Source of the DNA: Paracentrotus lividus
Taxonomy: Eukaryota > Echinodermata > Echinoidea > Camarodonta > Echinidae
Length of the DNA stretch: 64,000 nt
Reading direction: 5' to 3'
Assembly (NCBI GenBank): GCA_940671915.1
Contig: CALNVZ010000174.1
Span: 24,160,516-24,224,515 of the forward strand
Shown in pieces: positions 14,656 to 27,500 of the stretch. How positions within the stretch are numbered: position 1 is the first letter of the stretch; each line of letters starts with the position of its first letter. Made by a program: the position numbers and the translations under genes. Under the pieces are notes generated by a model. The model searched no databases, was not told the DNA's origin, and worked only from the letters and a program-made list of their open reading frames with translations.

Positions 14656-17600
14656 CTTCTTCTATTATTGATCGAAACTTAGGATAAATTATATAGGCTT
14701 TTACCAGAGTTTTGGGAAAATGGTAACAAATAGAGAGATCATGTATGGATCATCTATTTTTACATATAAATGCACACGCAATGCCTTATACATTGTACAC
14801 CACGTGGTAATTAACACGCACACATGTGAGCGTTCAAACCAAATTTTAAATTTTGGAGCCATAGATGAGGAAGTGACACTAATAGGTTCTTAGAATAGAA
14901 ATAGTTTAAGGGCATTTCCTAAAGATTCTTATCATTGCTTGGCTGTTTGTAAGCAATAATTCTTATATCCTTTGCAGCTTACACTTTACCTGTAAAGGTC
15001 AGACCTGTACAATGTACATGCACAAGCCGTATGTATGTTCAGGGTACAGTGTTACAATGTGGAGTTGCTGGAAACTAATAGAACTATTGTTCAAACAATA
15101 TTCATATTTCTTCTATTATTATGATTTTTTTTTTTTATTCTTTTTTTCTTTTGGAAAGACTTTTATTTACTATAATTGTAAAAAAATATGTGTACATGTA
15201 ATATAATTATTAATCTTGTCACATTATCTCTGACCTTATCGGGGGAAGTAATTATTTCATCTTTTGCCATATCTCATGCACCTCATGTACATACAAAGTA
15301 CATGTACATGTTCCTTACTGCATAAACAGTCAAGGCTTGGGTTATAATGTTATGCACAAAGAGATGGGTGTAGTTCAATTTCATCAGCAAGCTAGGAATG
15401 CCCTAGTGCCTGTAGGCCATGCAGCCATCGATGAATAAGTCTACATGCCAAAGCAGAACAGCATTCCCTGTCAGGTGATGTGCCTTCACCTTTACTTGCT
15501 CTTTCTATCTTCCTTTCTCTCCCTCTCATTTCCATTATCCTTCGTTGTACCATATCCAATATCTTCATACCCCTGATAATTTATCCTGCCCGTTTTTTTA
15601 TTTCCCCATTACCTCTTTTTTTACATAAATTCTTATTCTCTTTTCATAATTTCATACTTGTGAAATAAGTACATTATTAATTTCTATTTTCTTTATCTCA
15701 TCCCTTCTTTTCTCTCTTCAAACCTTTTCTTTTCCTGCCCGTCTCTTCCTTATTAAAACGTGTACATAATGTATGTTCTAATCCCCTACAAGTCTTTCCA
15801 CTCTACGTTCTTGTCTCTATCTCTTTCTCTCTCTCCCAGAAGCTTTCACTCACTATCCAACGTACCCTGCATTCATTACTTTGGCGGCAGTTGCTGAGCA
15901 GCATAAACCTCCACAGCGCCTCATCAAAGCAAGAGCCCTTATATTGCATCAGACTGGGCTTGGCCACTAGTGCATTTCTGATGCAGAATTAATGCGTCAA
16001 ATAAGCACTACCGATGTGTTATTCCAATTACTAGCCCTCTCTCTCACCTTGAACGTTAGTTATCACTCAGTTTGTTCCCATTGGCAAACTCGTAAATAGA
16101 ATATGGGAACACAATAGAAAACATCATGTACTTGCCCAAATTGTGAGGAGACTTTGCTTTTTAAAAAGATCTCCTCAACTGCGATTTGTCAACAATGGTG
16201 TCCTTTTGACAAAATTTGCTTACAAAGTGTAGATGTGTCTAAATTAAGGGGTACACCTACCAATACCTAAATATTTCATCATTTCTCATGGCAGTTCTTC
16301 TTTTAGGTGAGGGGATAACTTTACAAAAATCAAATCAAGATAGGTCAATATTGCTGTACCAGTGAGGGCATATTTATATTCAATTTAACAGAATTGTGCT
16401 TTGTACATGTAGGGCTTAGTGTCATAAATATTAGACTTCTAGAAATCCAATTAATTCACAACTTTCCAACTTTTGCTTTCCTAGAGGTTATGAAAAAGAA
16501 TGCATGACAATTTATGACTTTGACCTTTAATTAATTTTTTTTTAATTAAATGATACAACAATGTTATAATCCATCCTGAAATAGTATTATATGGAGACTA
16601 TGATTGAACTGGAATTCCTATTTCATCGTAAAGAAACATTGAGACCGTGCTAAAATAGAATGTGGGACTATTTATGGCTTTGAACTTCAACTAACATTTA
16701 ATGATTATAACATTCGACACGTTAAGGAGTAGTACATTCCAACTTCTGCATTCTATCATGCAGTGGATGGAAAGGTCATGTTTGTAAACCTTATCCATCA
16801 TTCAGAAGGTGATGTTTGGCTCCAGCCATGTTGCAACTGAAACCAACATCATCTGATCTATCTATGGAGTATCTATACTTACCAACAAGACCCCCACCCA
16901 TAACGCAAAAAGATTGGAATGCCACAGTTCAATGATTTGTTATGTCACCAAATCTGTTTTGTTTATTTAAAAGTTTTCTTTATGTAAGGATTCAACGTTT
17001 CTGAATTGTGTAAGCTAAGTACAGATTTAGTTTAAAATGGCACAGTGGTTGGCTGTGAACAAGTATTAGAAAGTGGTCACCACATTCATGCAGCTTAAAA
17101 TACTTGGAACAAATCACTGCCTGCAAGTGTATGAGATCAGTATTTGGCAGTCATCTTAAAAGAAAAACTGGTTATTGCTCATTTCAATAAAGATATTAAT
17201 TTTTAGTTTAAAAAATTGTACACTGCTAATTCAAATTCACACTGACAATATCTTGGCCATTGGAGCCAGAAAATGATGAATCGGCCTACATATATGGAGA
17301 TAAACTTGTCCCAAGTACAGTGTTTCTGACATGACTGAGGTACATGTACATGAACATGTAGGAAGGAATCTCCAGGGTTCTGTAACACAAACTTTGCAAA
17401 CAATCGCAAAATGGCAATGGCCAATTAATATCATCGTTGCATGCGCTTTTAATGAAAAACATTGATGAGTAATCAATAAGAATTGTTCTTCTAAATTTGC
17501 TATTGATTCCAAACCTTTGTGTAACAGGGCCCAGAACCGCTTCCATGTACATGAGACTTTGGTAACTGGATACTTACCTGGAATCTAAGGATGATGGTCC

Positions 17601-20600
17601 AGATGAGACCGAGGGTCAATCTGTGGTTGCTATCTACGATGTCATGGGATCCCATGTTCTCTAAATGTACTCGCTTCTCTTTCAAGAATTGCAGGGCCTT
17701 GTCTACGTTCTCTAAACAGTGAATGCGCATCTTGCCTTTTGTGGGTTTGGGCTGCAAAAAACAAAACAAAAACAAAACAAGAATAATTTACATGTAGCAT
17801 CAATGAAGAGAATAGTTTATACTTTCTCTATATACTTTATCATCTATTAATTAAGAGAGTGCTCGAACAGGTCTCAGAATTACAAAAGCTTAGTACAATA
17901 CATGTAAATGTATGAGATAGAATCCCTCCATCATGGGTAAAGAAAAGCATTTTTTTTTTTTTTTTTTTTTTTGAACCCCATGTTCGATCAACTACTGTTT
18001 CTTGCATAAATGCCTGTTCATTGAAATATACTACAGTGCATTACGTTTTAATGAACAAACTTGGAAAAAAAAAAGGCAAATGATACATAAATGTAGGCCT
18101 ACACATGTGAATAACATTTTCAAGGAGTGCAAATTTGGTGAAACTTGTGATACAACAGGATAACATACATGTACATTTGAGGCTAGGTAAAATGCAAAGT
18201 GAATATTTTAAAATAACATCAATTCAGAAAAAGTTTCCACTCTCATTCTTGGCATCTTGGGTCTACGGTTGTACATCATGTTACGGTTAAAACTGCATTT
18301 TTTTTCTTCAAAATATTTTGAGGCTAGGTAAAATGCAAAGTGAAGATTTTAAAATAACATCAATTCAGACAAAGTTTCCACTCTAATTCTTGGCATCTTG
18401 GGTCTACGTTTATCAGACACCTGATAACTGTTTAAATTATGAATAAACTTTGAATATACATCTACATGTATACACTAAACATCAGATATTTGGCAACTAA
18501 TAACAATTGATTTGAGTGATTAAAAATTGACAGATAACGACATTCTATGGTATCCCAATAAATGGATGCACACAATACCAGAGGTATAAAATAATATGCA
18601 GTTGCACACAATGTTCTTGGCAGTCAATAAGAGATTGAAGGTTAGTGAGCAACGGGAATGAAAACCCTGGCCTGGGAAAGCAGAACTGGGGTTTGATACA
18701 GATGAATGCTCACATACAAATCTTTTCTTTTCATTTTTTTCCCTCTAATAATTCCAATCATTCATCCCTACCCATTTTTCTATGGATTGTGGTTGACATA
18801 ATACAATCACATGTTGAATGGTAACTACAATGTGGACATCTGCATGCACCATTATCTTGCCACGTTTCAGTGATTGATGATGACTCATACAACTGCAAAC
18901 AGTGAAGATGCTACATGTTCAATATCACACTCTGCTGGAGTCTTGGAAAGATTTGTTCGTACTGTACACGCATGCTGATCTGCGTGGGAGGTGGCTGTGT
19001 ATTCAAAGGATTACAATGTATGTTCCAATTTATATAAAAATGGACCTTGGGCATTTCATATTGCCATGTACATGTACATGTACATGATTTTGTATGTTGT
19101 ACATGGAGTCCATGCTACTTGTACAAATGTCATATAGGGCGTTATTTTATGGTTCTACAATGTATGATCCAACCTTTCCTAACATAATACCTGCACATTT
19201 TCATTAAAATAGGCCTTGAACAGACATTCACGGTTCTTAAACTATGTTGTAAAAACACAATGAATCTAATTAATGGAATATGTGAATTAATTAATCAACA
19301 ATTCTATCATTATTTTTGGAAGTCATTCAAACAAAGATTTACCTAGAGTGACAAAAATATAGCTTAAATAATCTATGCACATTGTGCCTATTTCTCATTA
19401 GACCGTAAGTGTTACCTTACCTTTAAGTAAAATTGATGCTGTGGAAATAAGATTAAATTGTGGAAGAAACTGACTAAAAGTGATTGAGAAAGGTTGATTA
19501 TAATTCACCTACATGTATGTGTAACATTTTTTTTTTTGTGCTGTGAGGATTTGGAATCAACATAATTGACCCAATTCTGCTGAGAGTAACATGCAAAGCA
19601 CATAAAAATGTGTGTACATGTATGGGTCTACACACCATGCTTGGCTGGGACATTTCAACTGATTCTTGTCATTTGAAGAGAAATCCTTTGCAGGGGACCT
19701 TTCATATCCACAGCTAAATTCTATGAAAATAATTTGAAAGCTTGCAATAATTTTGATCACCTTTCCCACTTCTCTAGACTCTCTATAAAGCTATTACATA
19801 TATTATGCATACATGTACTTGTAAAATAAAGGTGATTTTGACAACCCCAAAGCTTGCCTGACATAGCAACAACTTACATATGGTCGTGTGTCACATATTG
19901 GGGTATAGTAAAAGGGCGGAGGCGTTACATTTTTTAGGAAAAAATGCCACATTTTTTGACATAGCATGAAAACATGTACAGTCATGAGCTTGTGCAATGT
20001 CTCATTTGTAATATAATTAGGCTACCATGTCTGTGAAGTTTCATTTTTGTCCTGCTAATAGTCTTAGTACAAATATAATTTGAGTGGAGTAGTGGTAGGG
20101 GGCGCGAGGACCTACGGTGGAGAGCCTACGTGGCCGGCATTGTTAAAAGCATAGGCAGATTTTGCATTTTTGTAACTTTCTATATGTTTCTTGCCTATAT
20201 TTTTGCTTACAAATCAGTCTTATAGGTTGGTGATACTATCATTCTTTTCAGATTTAGCTGGCTTTAAATAAACAAGAAGCAAATATTTGAAAATCTGCTA
20301 ATTAATTTAAATTAATTAATTAATCAATTAAAACATACATCATGCATGCACCCTCAACACATGCATGCATGTACCAAATGTTGGCAACACAACATATCCC
20401 TTATAACAAATACTGGTAACCATCTAGTATCTAAAAACGCAAAAGGAACAAAACGATGGCATGATTGCCAACACTCCGTTCGATGAATCCCCTTTCCAAA
20501 AATACCATTTTGTGTGAAGAATGACCCAGTGCGGTTTCCCGAGATATCAGGGTTAACACGGTACGGCGACCACGCCCCTTTTTGCAGAAAATCTCGAAAT

Positions 20601-23600
20601 TTGTGGACCGTATCTCCTGAACCCCTCAACCCGAATTGACTTGAAATTTTAAATGTGTGGTGTTGCGAAACTCTCAAGAAGTACCACGAAAGTGTTTAGC
20701 AAAATCGGGAATTGGCTTATTTGGGGTGATTTGGCAAGATGGGACATGTACCATTTAGTAGTCTGCAATGGCCATGCATCAAAATGGTAACTACCTCTCC
20801 TCTTTTAACATCTCCTGTACACTGCAATTTATGTGTTTTTTCCTTTTCTTTGCAAGTGTCATCTTCGACACTCTATTGTGATAGACACGATGTTTCTCCT
20901 CTGCAAATTTGTTTTATTCTTACAATAGTATAAACATATGTAGAAAAGTGTTACGTCCTTCTTTCACTACATCTATTGTTTTCTCTTTTGTTCGACACCT
21001 TGCTTACGCGCTGTTGTCGAGTTGACAAAAATAATTTTGTCTGCTAAAACATGTTTATATTTTTTTAAAAGCAGTAGGGTTTATTAACACCAGTCCAGTT
21101 ATTGTTCATTCTCAATTGGCTGCAAGGAATAAGAATTACATGACCATATCGAATGATCGCCACTTTTCCTAAAACCATCTTTCTCTTGCAATCACCCTGT
21201 ATAGCTTTTAATACACACCCTGTACAGGCTAAAAAGAATGTTAATCTTCTTCCTTACAGATCTTAAGCTTCAATAATATATATACTTTTATACAGTTATC
21301 CTGTTCACTATAAACAATAGAAATTATTGTACAATGCGTATTTTTCCAACTTTTTGAACACGTAACGCATTTTGCCCCCAACTCATGACACACGACCATA
21401 TGCAAACTCAATTTGAAATATTAATAACAGGTTGTTTAATTAAAACTCGTTACTACCTGTACATGTACAATGTATGTCTCCAGGAAAGAAACATCTATAA
21501 ATTATTAGAATAAACACAACTTTGTTTACATGTACATGTAATTTAAGGGTCTAACTTACAAGCTGTATTAATTCTGAGCCTGTGATCATAATGACAATTG
21601 TTTAGCGATTATTTCTTTGAAATCTGAATCACTGATGGTGGTATCTCACTTCACAGTGACGTCTCTGATACTTTTTTCCATCACAGAGACATCTCTGATT
21701 CTTTTTTCTGTCGCAGAGACATCTCTCACAAATAAATAAAATTCATAGATTCAAGCATGTTCAATTTTCTGGCTCATGAGACGTTTCCGATACTTGGAGT
21801 TTCAAAACTGTCTCAAACCCATCTCAAAGTAGTCCCAAATCCGTCTTTGATAATGGGATTTTGGAAAGGATGATTACTAAATTGTACTTTAGTCCTTTGT
21901 TAGCTTCTCTAAAACAAACAGGGGCAGCGAAAACTGATTAGTACGGCTGTTGCATTTAATTGTACACATTTAAAAAATGGCATTTCAAAACCAAAGTCAT
22001 TCAATGGCAAAGACATTATCTTTTTTATCTTTACAGATGGTACCTTGAACAAATTGTCATCTTTTGTTGACACAGTACATGTATTATTAGCAAACAATAT
22101 CCCTCTCCTACTCATTTCATTTGGCGGGAAATGGACCATGTGACAGATATACATGTATACAGTTTTCGCTGATCACAGTAGCATGTACATAAACACAATA
22201 GCAAATGTAACAACAATAGTAAACATTTCATTGATACATTGCACCTCTACAGTGTAGGCATATGTGTGCAGCACTTTATACACCATTTTCTCTTCAGGAT
22301 CCATTTTATTTTCATTATATTTCACACACAAAAATCTGTTTACCTCAAATCAGTATGTAATTCATTTAACCGGTTGGAGACGAAGGGACCGTACCCCGGC
22401 CCACACGCTGTGGACGAAGGGTTTTTGATAAAGATCAATGGAGCGTGGTTGCTAAGAACGGGGAGTGGCCTATTTTCATCCATAAACACTAACAGCCAAT
22501 AAGCGGTGCGTTTGTATCCGCGATGGTACTGAATATTCATACCTTTCTAGGGCGGCGATATGCGTGTAGTAGGCCTATAGTCATGCCGCCGATCCGGGGC
22601 AAGAAAGCTCATGAATTATTCATTTTTTGTCATGCGGATTTAGGTTGTTTTTGTATGCAAAATACGCACTTATTGTTATGAATGTGGCTGGGCTAGAGCT
22701 TTTGTTGTTACGATGAAGTTCAGATTTGTGTCATATATTCCGTTTCTATGAATTTTCCAAGCTTATGTATTATATCATATTTCCTGATTCCTTTTTATTC
22801 TTCTTTTCATGCTTTCTTCCCTCCCTTCGGACTCTTTCCCATTCTCTTTTGTATTTCTTATTTTTTTTTCTCTCCCACTTTTTTTTAAAAATCTATACCT
22901 TTCTCTTTTTTACAAATCTTCTTATTTACTTATGTATTTATTTCTATTTTACAACCTTTATGTTCTTTGTAAATCCTTCTTGTGCTTACTGATATTGATT
23001 TCAATAATATTCATAATAATAATAATAATGATTCATCATTATCATTATTTTATTGTCATAACTCTCATTATCAGTTTGATTATTATGATTTTTTTTAAAT
23101 GTAGGATCACTATAGAGATTCATATGGTTGCGATCTCAACCTAAGCTTTTCTAATAATCCCCATTCACAGGCTTATATGATATATTATATATATAAGTTG
23201 TACAGCAATATAGTTATAATTATTACTTCTGTGTTTTTCTCTTCTTTCTGTTTTCATATAGTTATCTGTTCCATTTTGTTTGTGGCGGGGAGGGACCTTT
23301 CCAGCTTAGGTTCAGTCGCAACCATAATCGCAATTGATTACCCCCGCCCCCGATATTTATTGTTACGTTTTAGTTTCGTTCTTTCCCTCTTCATCATCCT
23401 TTACATTTTGTCCTTCCTCTCCTCATAAACATTTGTTTACAATTAAATTCTTTTTAGTCACTATTAGCCTAATTTTTTATTTTTTTATTATAACCCCCAA
23501 TGTATGTTTACCATTACAATGTATATAGAAGATGTTGCAACAGATCGTTTTTGTTTTTTTTACGCTTATGATGTATGAAAATAAAGAAATATCAAATAAA

Positions 23601-24546
23601 AGATAAAAGATTAAGTTCGTTATTATCATTGGTACAAAGTGGTATATAATATGGTATATGAGAGAGAGAGAGAGTTATTGCAGTACTCATGTCGTTCAAT
23701 ATATGAATAGGGATAATCTTCAAAGCGCGAGCGATCACACCTTCGCACAATAGTCCTATTCAATAAACGTCCATTGTGGTTACATTACTAATCATTCATC
23801 TCCAGGACGTTCAAAATTGAAAAGAACGGTTTTTTTCGGGCTGGAGTGAAATACAAAAAGCCACACTTCGTCATCAAGTTTGAGCTTGAACGTCGATCGG
23901 GCTGTGTTAATTTGCATATACTATGCAAAAAAGCACCTTCCCCAATATGGAAAGAGCACGAGCGGCTCTACAGCCTCGCTTTGATTGGACTTCACGGCAG
24001 TGACATTATGGTTGCTATGCTCACATTTTGCGACGAGTTGGAAGCGATTTTGTTTTGAAATGACTTTTTACGATAAATCGTATACATTTCAAGTTAACAA
24101 AACTCCAAGTACGGTGACAAATGTCTAAATATTCGACTCATACCAGTTTTTATTGATTCATTGATAATGAGTAGAAAAACACTTGGAAACTGGGCTGAAC
24201 TTTTCAGGACTTTTCAGCCCGAGTATATTCGGGCTCAGTCACGAGTGGACAAAAGCTATCCCGAGTATACTCGGGCTCAGTCTCCAACCGGTTAAAATCA
24301 CATCAATTTTTTCTTGAAATAAACAGTTAAGATGCATCGTACATGTAGGCCTACATGTTTACATTTGGTCATATTCAATTTAAAGGTGGACATTTAGCTA
24401 AAAAATTTAATAAGGCACTGTGCCTTTGAAAATGCAAATTAGGATCTGAAATCAACTTATGCCACTCCTACATTATACATAAGGCAAAAAAAAAAATTGT
24501 TTGGTTGTCCAATGAATGCCTTTTTCAAAAATCGGGTCAGTCGGTC

Positions 24547-24577
<31 letters not shown>

Positions 24578-27500
24578 CTCCCATTGAAAAACAAAGAAAC
24601 AAAGAAACGAATGACTTCCATTTTTTAGATCACTTTTACGTTTTATTGAGTTATGTAAAATGGGACTGCATGAAAAAAACACATGTTATAATACTGTTTA
24701 TGAAATATATTACAAAATAATCTGAGCTGTGTATTTTCGGCGTTGGGTGAAAAAAAAAAAAAAAAAAAAAGAGGTTGGTCGGGGCGGGCCGTTTTCAGAG
24801 GGTCGGTCGTCGAGGACAACCAAACAATTTTTTTTTTTTGGCCTAATGTAGTCATGATCCATTCATAACCTACATGTACAAGTGCAAAGATATGCGCCCT
24901 TCTGTCAGTCCAAATGTCATGTCACTCACAACACATGACCAGACCACTTACATGTACATGTAGGACCCTATATATTTTGTAAAAATTAAAGATGTTTTTT
25001 TTTTTTTAAGTTCCTTACATTTATTGTGTCCTGAAAAAAAATCACATGCATGACTATTGCTTGTGAGATGTACATTACATGTAGGGCCTATTTGCATGTA
25101 TAGGTCTACACTGTACAAACAACATGTATGCCTAAATGTACATTTTCAACTGGTGTACAAAAATGTATATCATAAAATATATTCCAAGACAGTTAAATAA
25201 CTATTATGTACGCAAAATGTCTAGTACATCATGCTCAATATGCTTCTACATACAATGTAGTCCTATATGGAGGTCATGCATTCCCTCTCTATTATATATA
25301 GAGAGCTTTCACTCTCAGCAGCATACCGTACCATGTACTACAGTGTGCCTGGATGACACACCCTTTTGCAGCAAGAGCAGTATGCATTGAGCAACACATA
25401 AATTGTGTGTATGCAGAGATGTGTGGTATGCAGAGATGTGTGGTATACAGAGATGCCGTGGTGTACATACATGTAGGGATGAGGGTCTATAAATAATAGT
25501 GACTGCAGATGCTACTGCTGGCGCATGTATCGGAAATTACAGTCAACTCTACATGTACAATAAGTGTCGACCTATGTCTGAGATGACGATGTATAAGAAA
25601 CAAGTTTCTAAATTCAAGCAAATACAGATCTCCTAATGACATCAAATATGGTCAGAGAGATGGTTTCTTTAATCATCAATTTAAATAACATTCTTTTGTA
25701 ACAATGTTGCCTTCATGGTGGCTAAATGTAACCTAAATTAGGAGACGTAGTGAGATACCACCCTTAGTGAAAGTCACCATAAAATACTCAATGTCCATGG
25801 TAAAAATGAACACACACCAGAAATTTTTTTGAAGGAATTCCAGTTCCAAACATTTTTAAATCACTACAATACACTTGTAAGTACTGTAATCGTGGAAATA
25901 TTCGCGGTACATTAAATTTCGCGGATTTTGCGGAAAGATTGTAAGGTGCGAATTTAAAAACACGCGAACATATGAGCATGCTTTCTTATGCATACTTTAA
26001 ATGGGTTCAATTGCGTATCATAAATGCAGCGCGAATTTAAGAACCCGCAAATATGTTTTGAGGCCTCTTAATCCCATGAAAATAACAGCGAATACAGTAA
26101 TGCAGAAGTGCCCAATATGTGATCTGCATCCGACCTGTAAAAATGCAATATTGAAACTCTGGTAAGACTACATGTATGATCTACAGGAATTTGTAACTAT
26201 TGTACATGTGAATGATCATTCATCATATACTTAGACCCCTGTTACAGCTACATGTAGGCCTACATGTAAGCCCTACAATGTAGACCTACATAAATCTCAA
26301 GACTATTTTGAGAGCAAAGAAAATTGTAACAAGTGGATTAGTAAATTACGCGATGCGCAATATATGTCCCCGCCGATAATGTAAAATTCCCATTATATCA
26401 CGATTAGTGCTATCACATAAGGCAAACGGAATCGAAATCGGGTAAAAAATGGCGGAGAAGTAGCATTTTGTAGCCAATGTACATTATAGGTCAAAGTCAA
26501 GGTCAAAGGTCAAAGGGGTCAAAAGTCAAAATTCTGTGAAGAAAATTTGTAGTCCTCAGCTAGTGCTATCACATAAAGCAAACGGAATCGAAATCGGATG
26601 AAAAATGGCGAAGGAGTAGGATTTGGTAGCCAATTAACAATATACAGTTGTAGGTCAAAAATCCAGGTCAAAGGTCAAAGGTCAAAATTCTGTGAAGAAG
26701 TTTTGTAGCCATCACCTAGTGCTATCACATAAAGCAAAGCGAATCAAAATTGGATGAAAAATGGTGAAAGGAGTAGCATTTTGTAGCGAATGTACATATA
26801 AGTAAAATCAAGGTCAAAGTCAAAGGTCAAAGGGGTCAAAAGTCAAAATTCCGTGAAGAAGTTTTGTAGTCCTCACATAGTGCTATTACATAAAGCAAAC
26901 GGAATCGAAATCGGATGAAAAATGGCGAAGGAGTAGCATTTTTTAGCCAATTAACAATATAGGTCAAAACTCAAGTTCAAGGTCAAAGGGTCAAAAGTCA
27001 AAATTCCGTGAAGAAGTTTTGTAGTCCTCACCTAGTGCTATCACATAAAGCAAGCGGAATCAAAATTGGATGAAAAATGGTGAAGGAGTAGCATTTTGTA
27101 GCCAATGTACAATATAAGTAAAAGTCAAGGTCAAAGGTCAAAGGGTCAAAAGTCAAAATTCCGCGAAGAAGTTTTGTATCCTCACCTAGTGCTATCACAT
27201 AATGCAAACGGAATCGAAATCGGATGAAAAATGGCGAAGGAGTAGCATTTTTAGCCAATTAACAATATAGGTCAAAAATCAAGGTCAAAGGTCAAAGGGT
27301 CAAAAGTCAAAATTCCGTGAAGAAGTTTTGTAGTCCTCACCTAGTGCTATCACATAAAGCAAACAGAATCGAAATCGATGAAAAATGGCGAAGGAGTAGC
27401 ATTTTGTAGCCAATTAACATTATAGGTCAAAAATCAGGTCAAAGTCAAAGGTCAAAATTCTGTGAAGAAGTTTTGTAGCTATCACCTAGTGCTATCATAT

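Larger units (their letters stand above)
13430..17577 (-). other. Spectrin intron 3
   Basis: 4.1-kb intron. It holds the two adjacent fold-back elements at 13.6-14.0 kb, a 32-base T run at 14624-14655, pyrimidine-rich DNA at about 15.1-15.85 kb and CATGTACATG motifs (about 15289-15310, 17340-17358). I recognise no coding sequence. Confidence 0.75.

Noticed and set aside
22726-23528. Overlapping plus-strand frames with hydrophobic, membrane-like sequence
   Set aside because: They arise from pyrimidine-rich DNA (TTT/CTT codons) inside the inverted-repeat element; no start context or homology.
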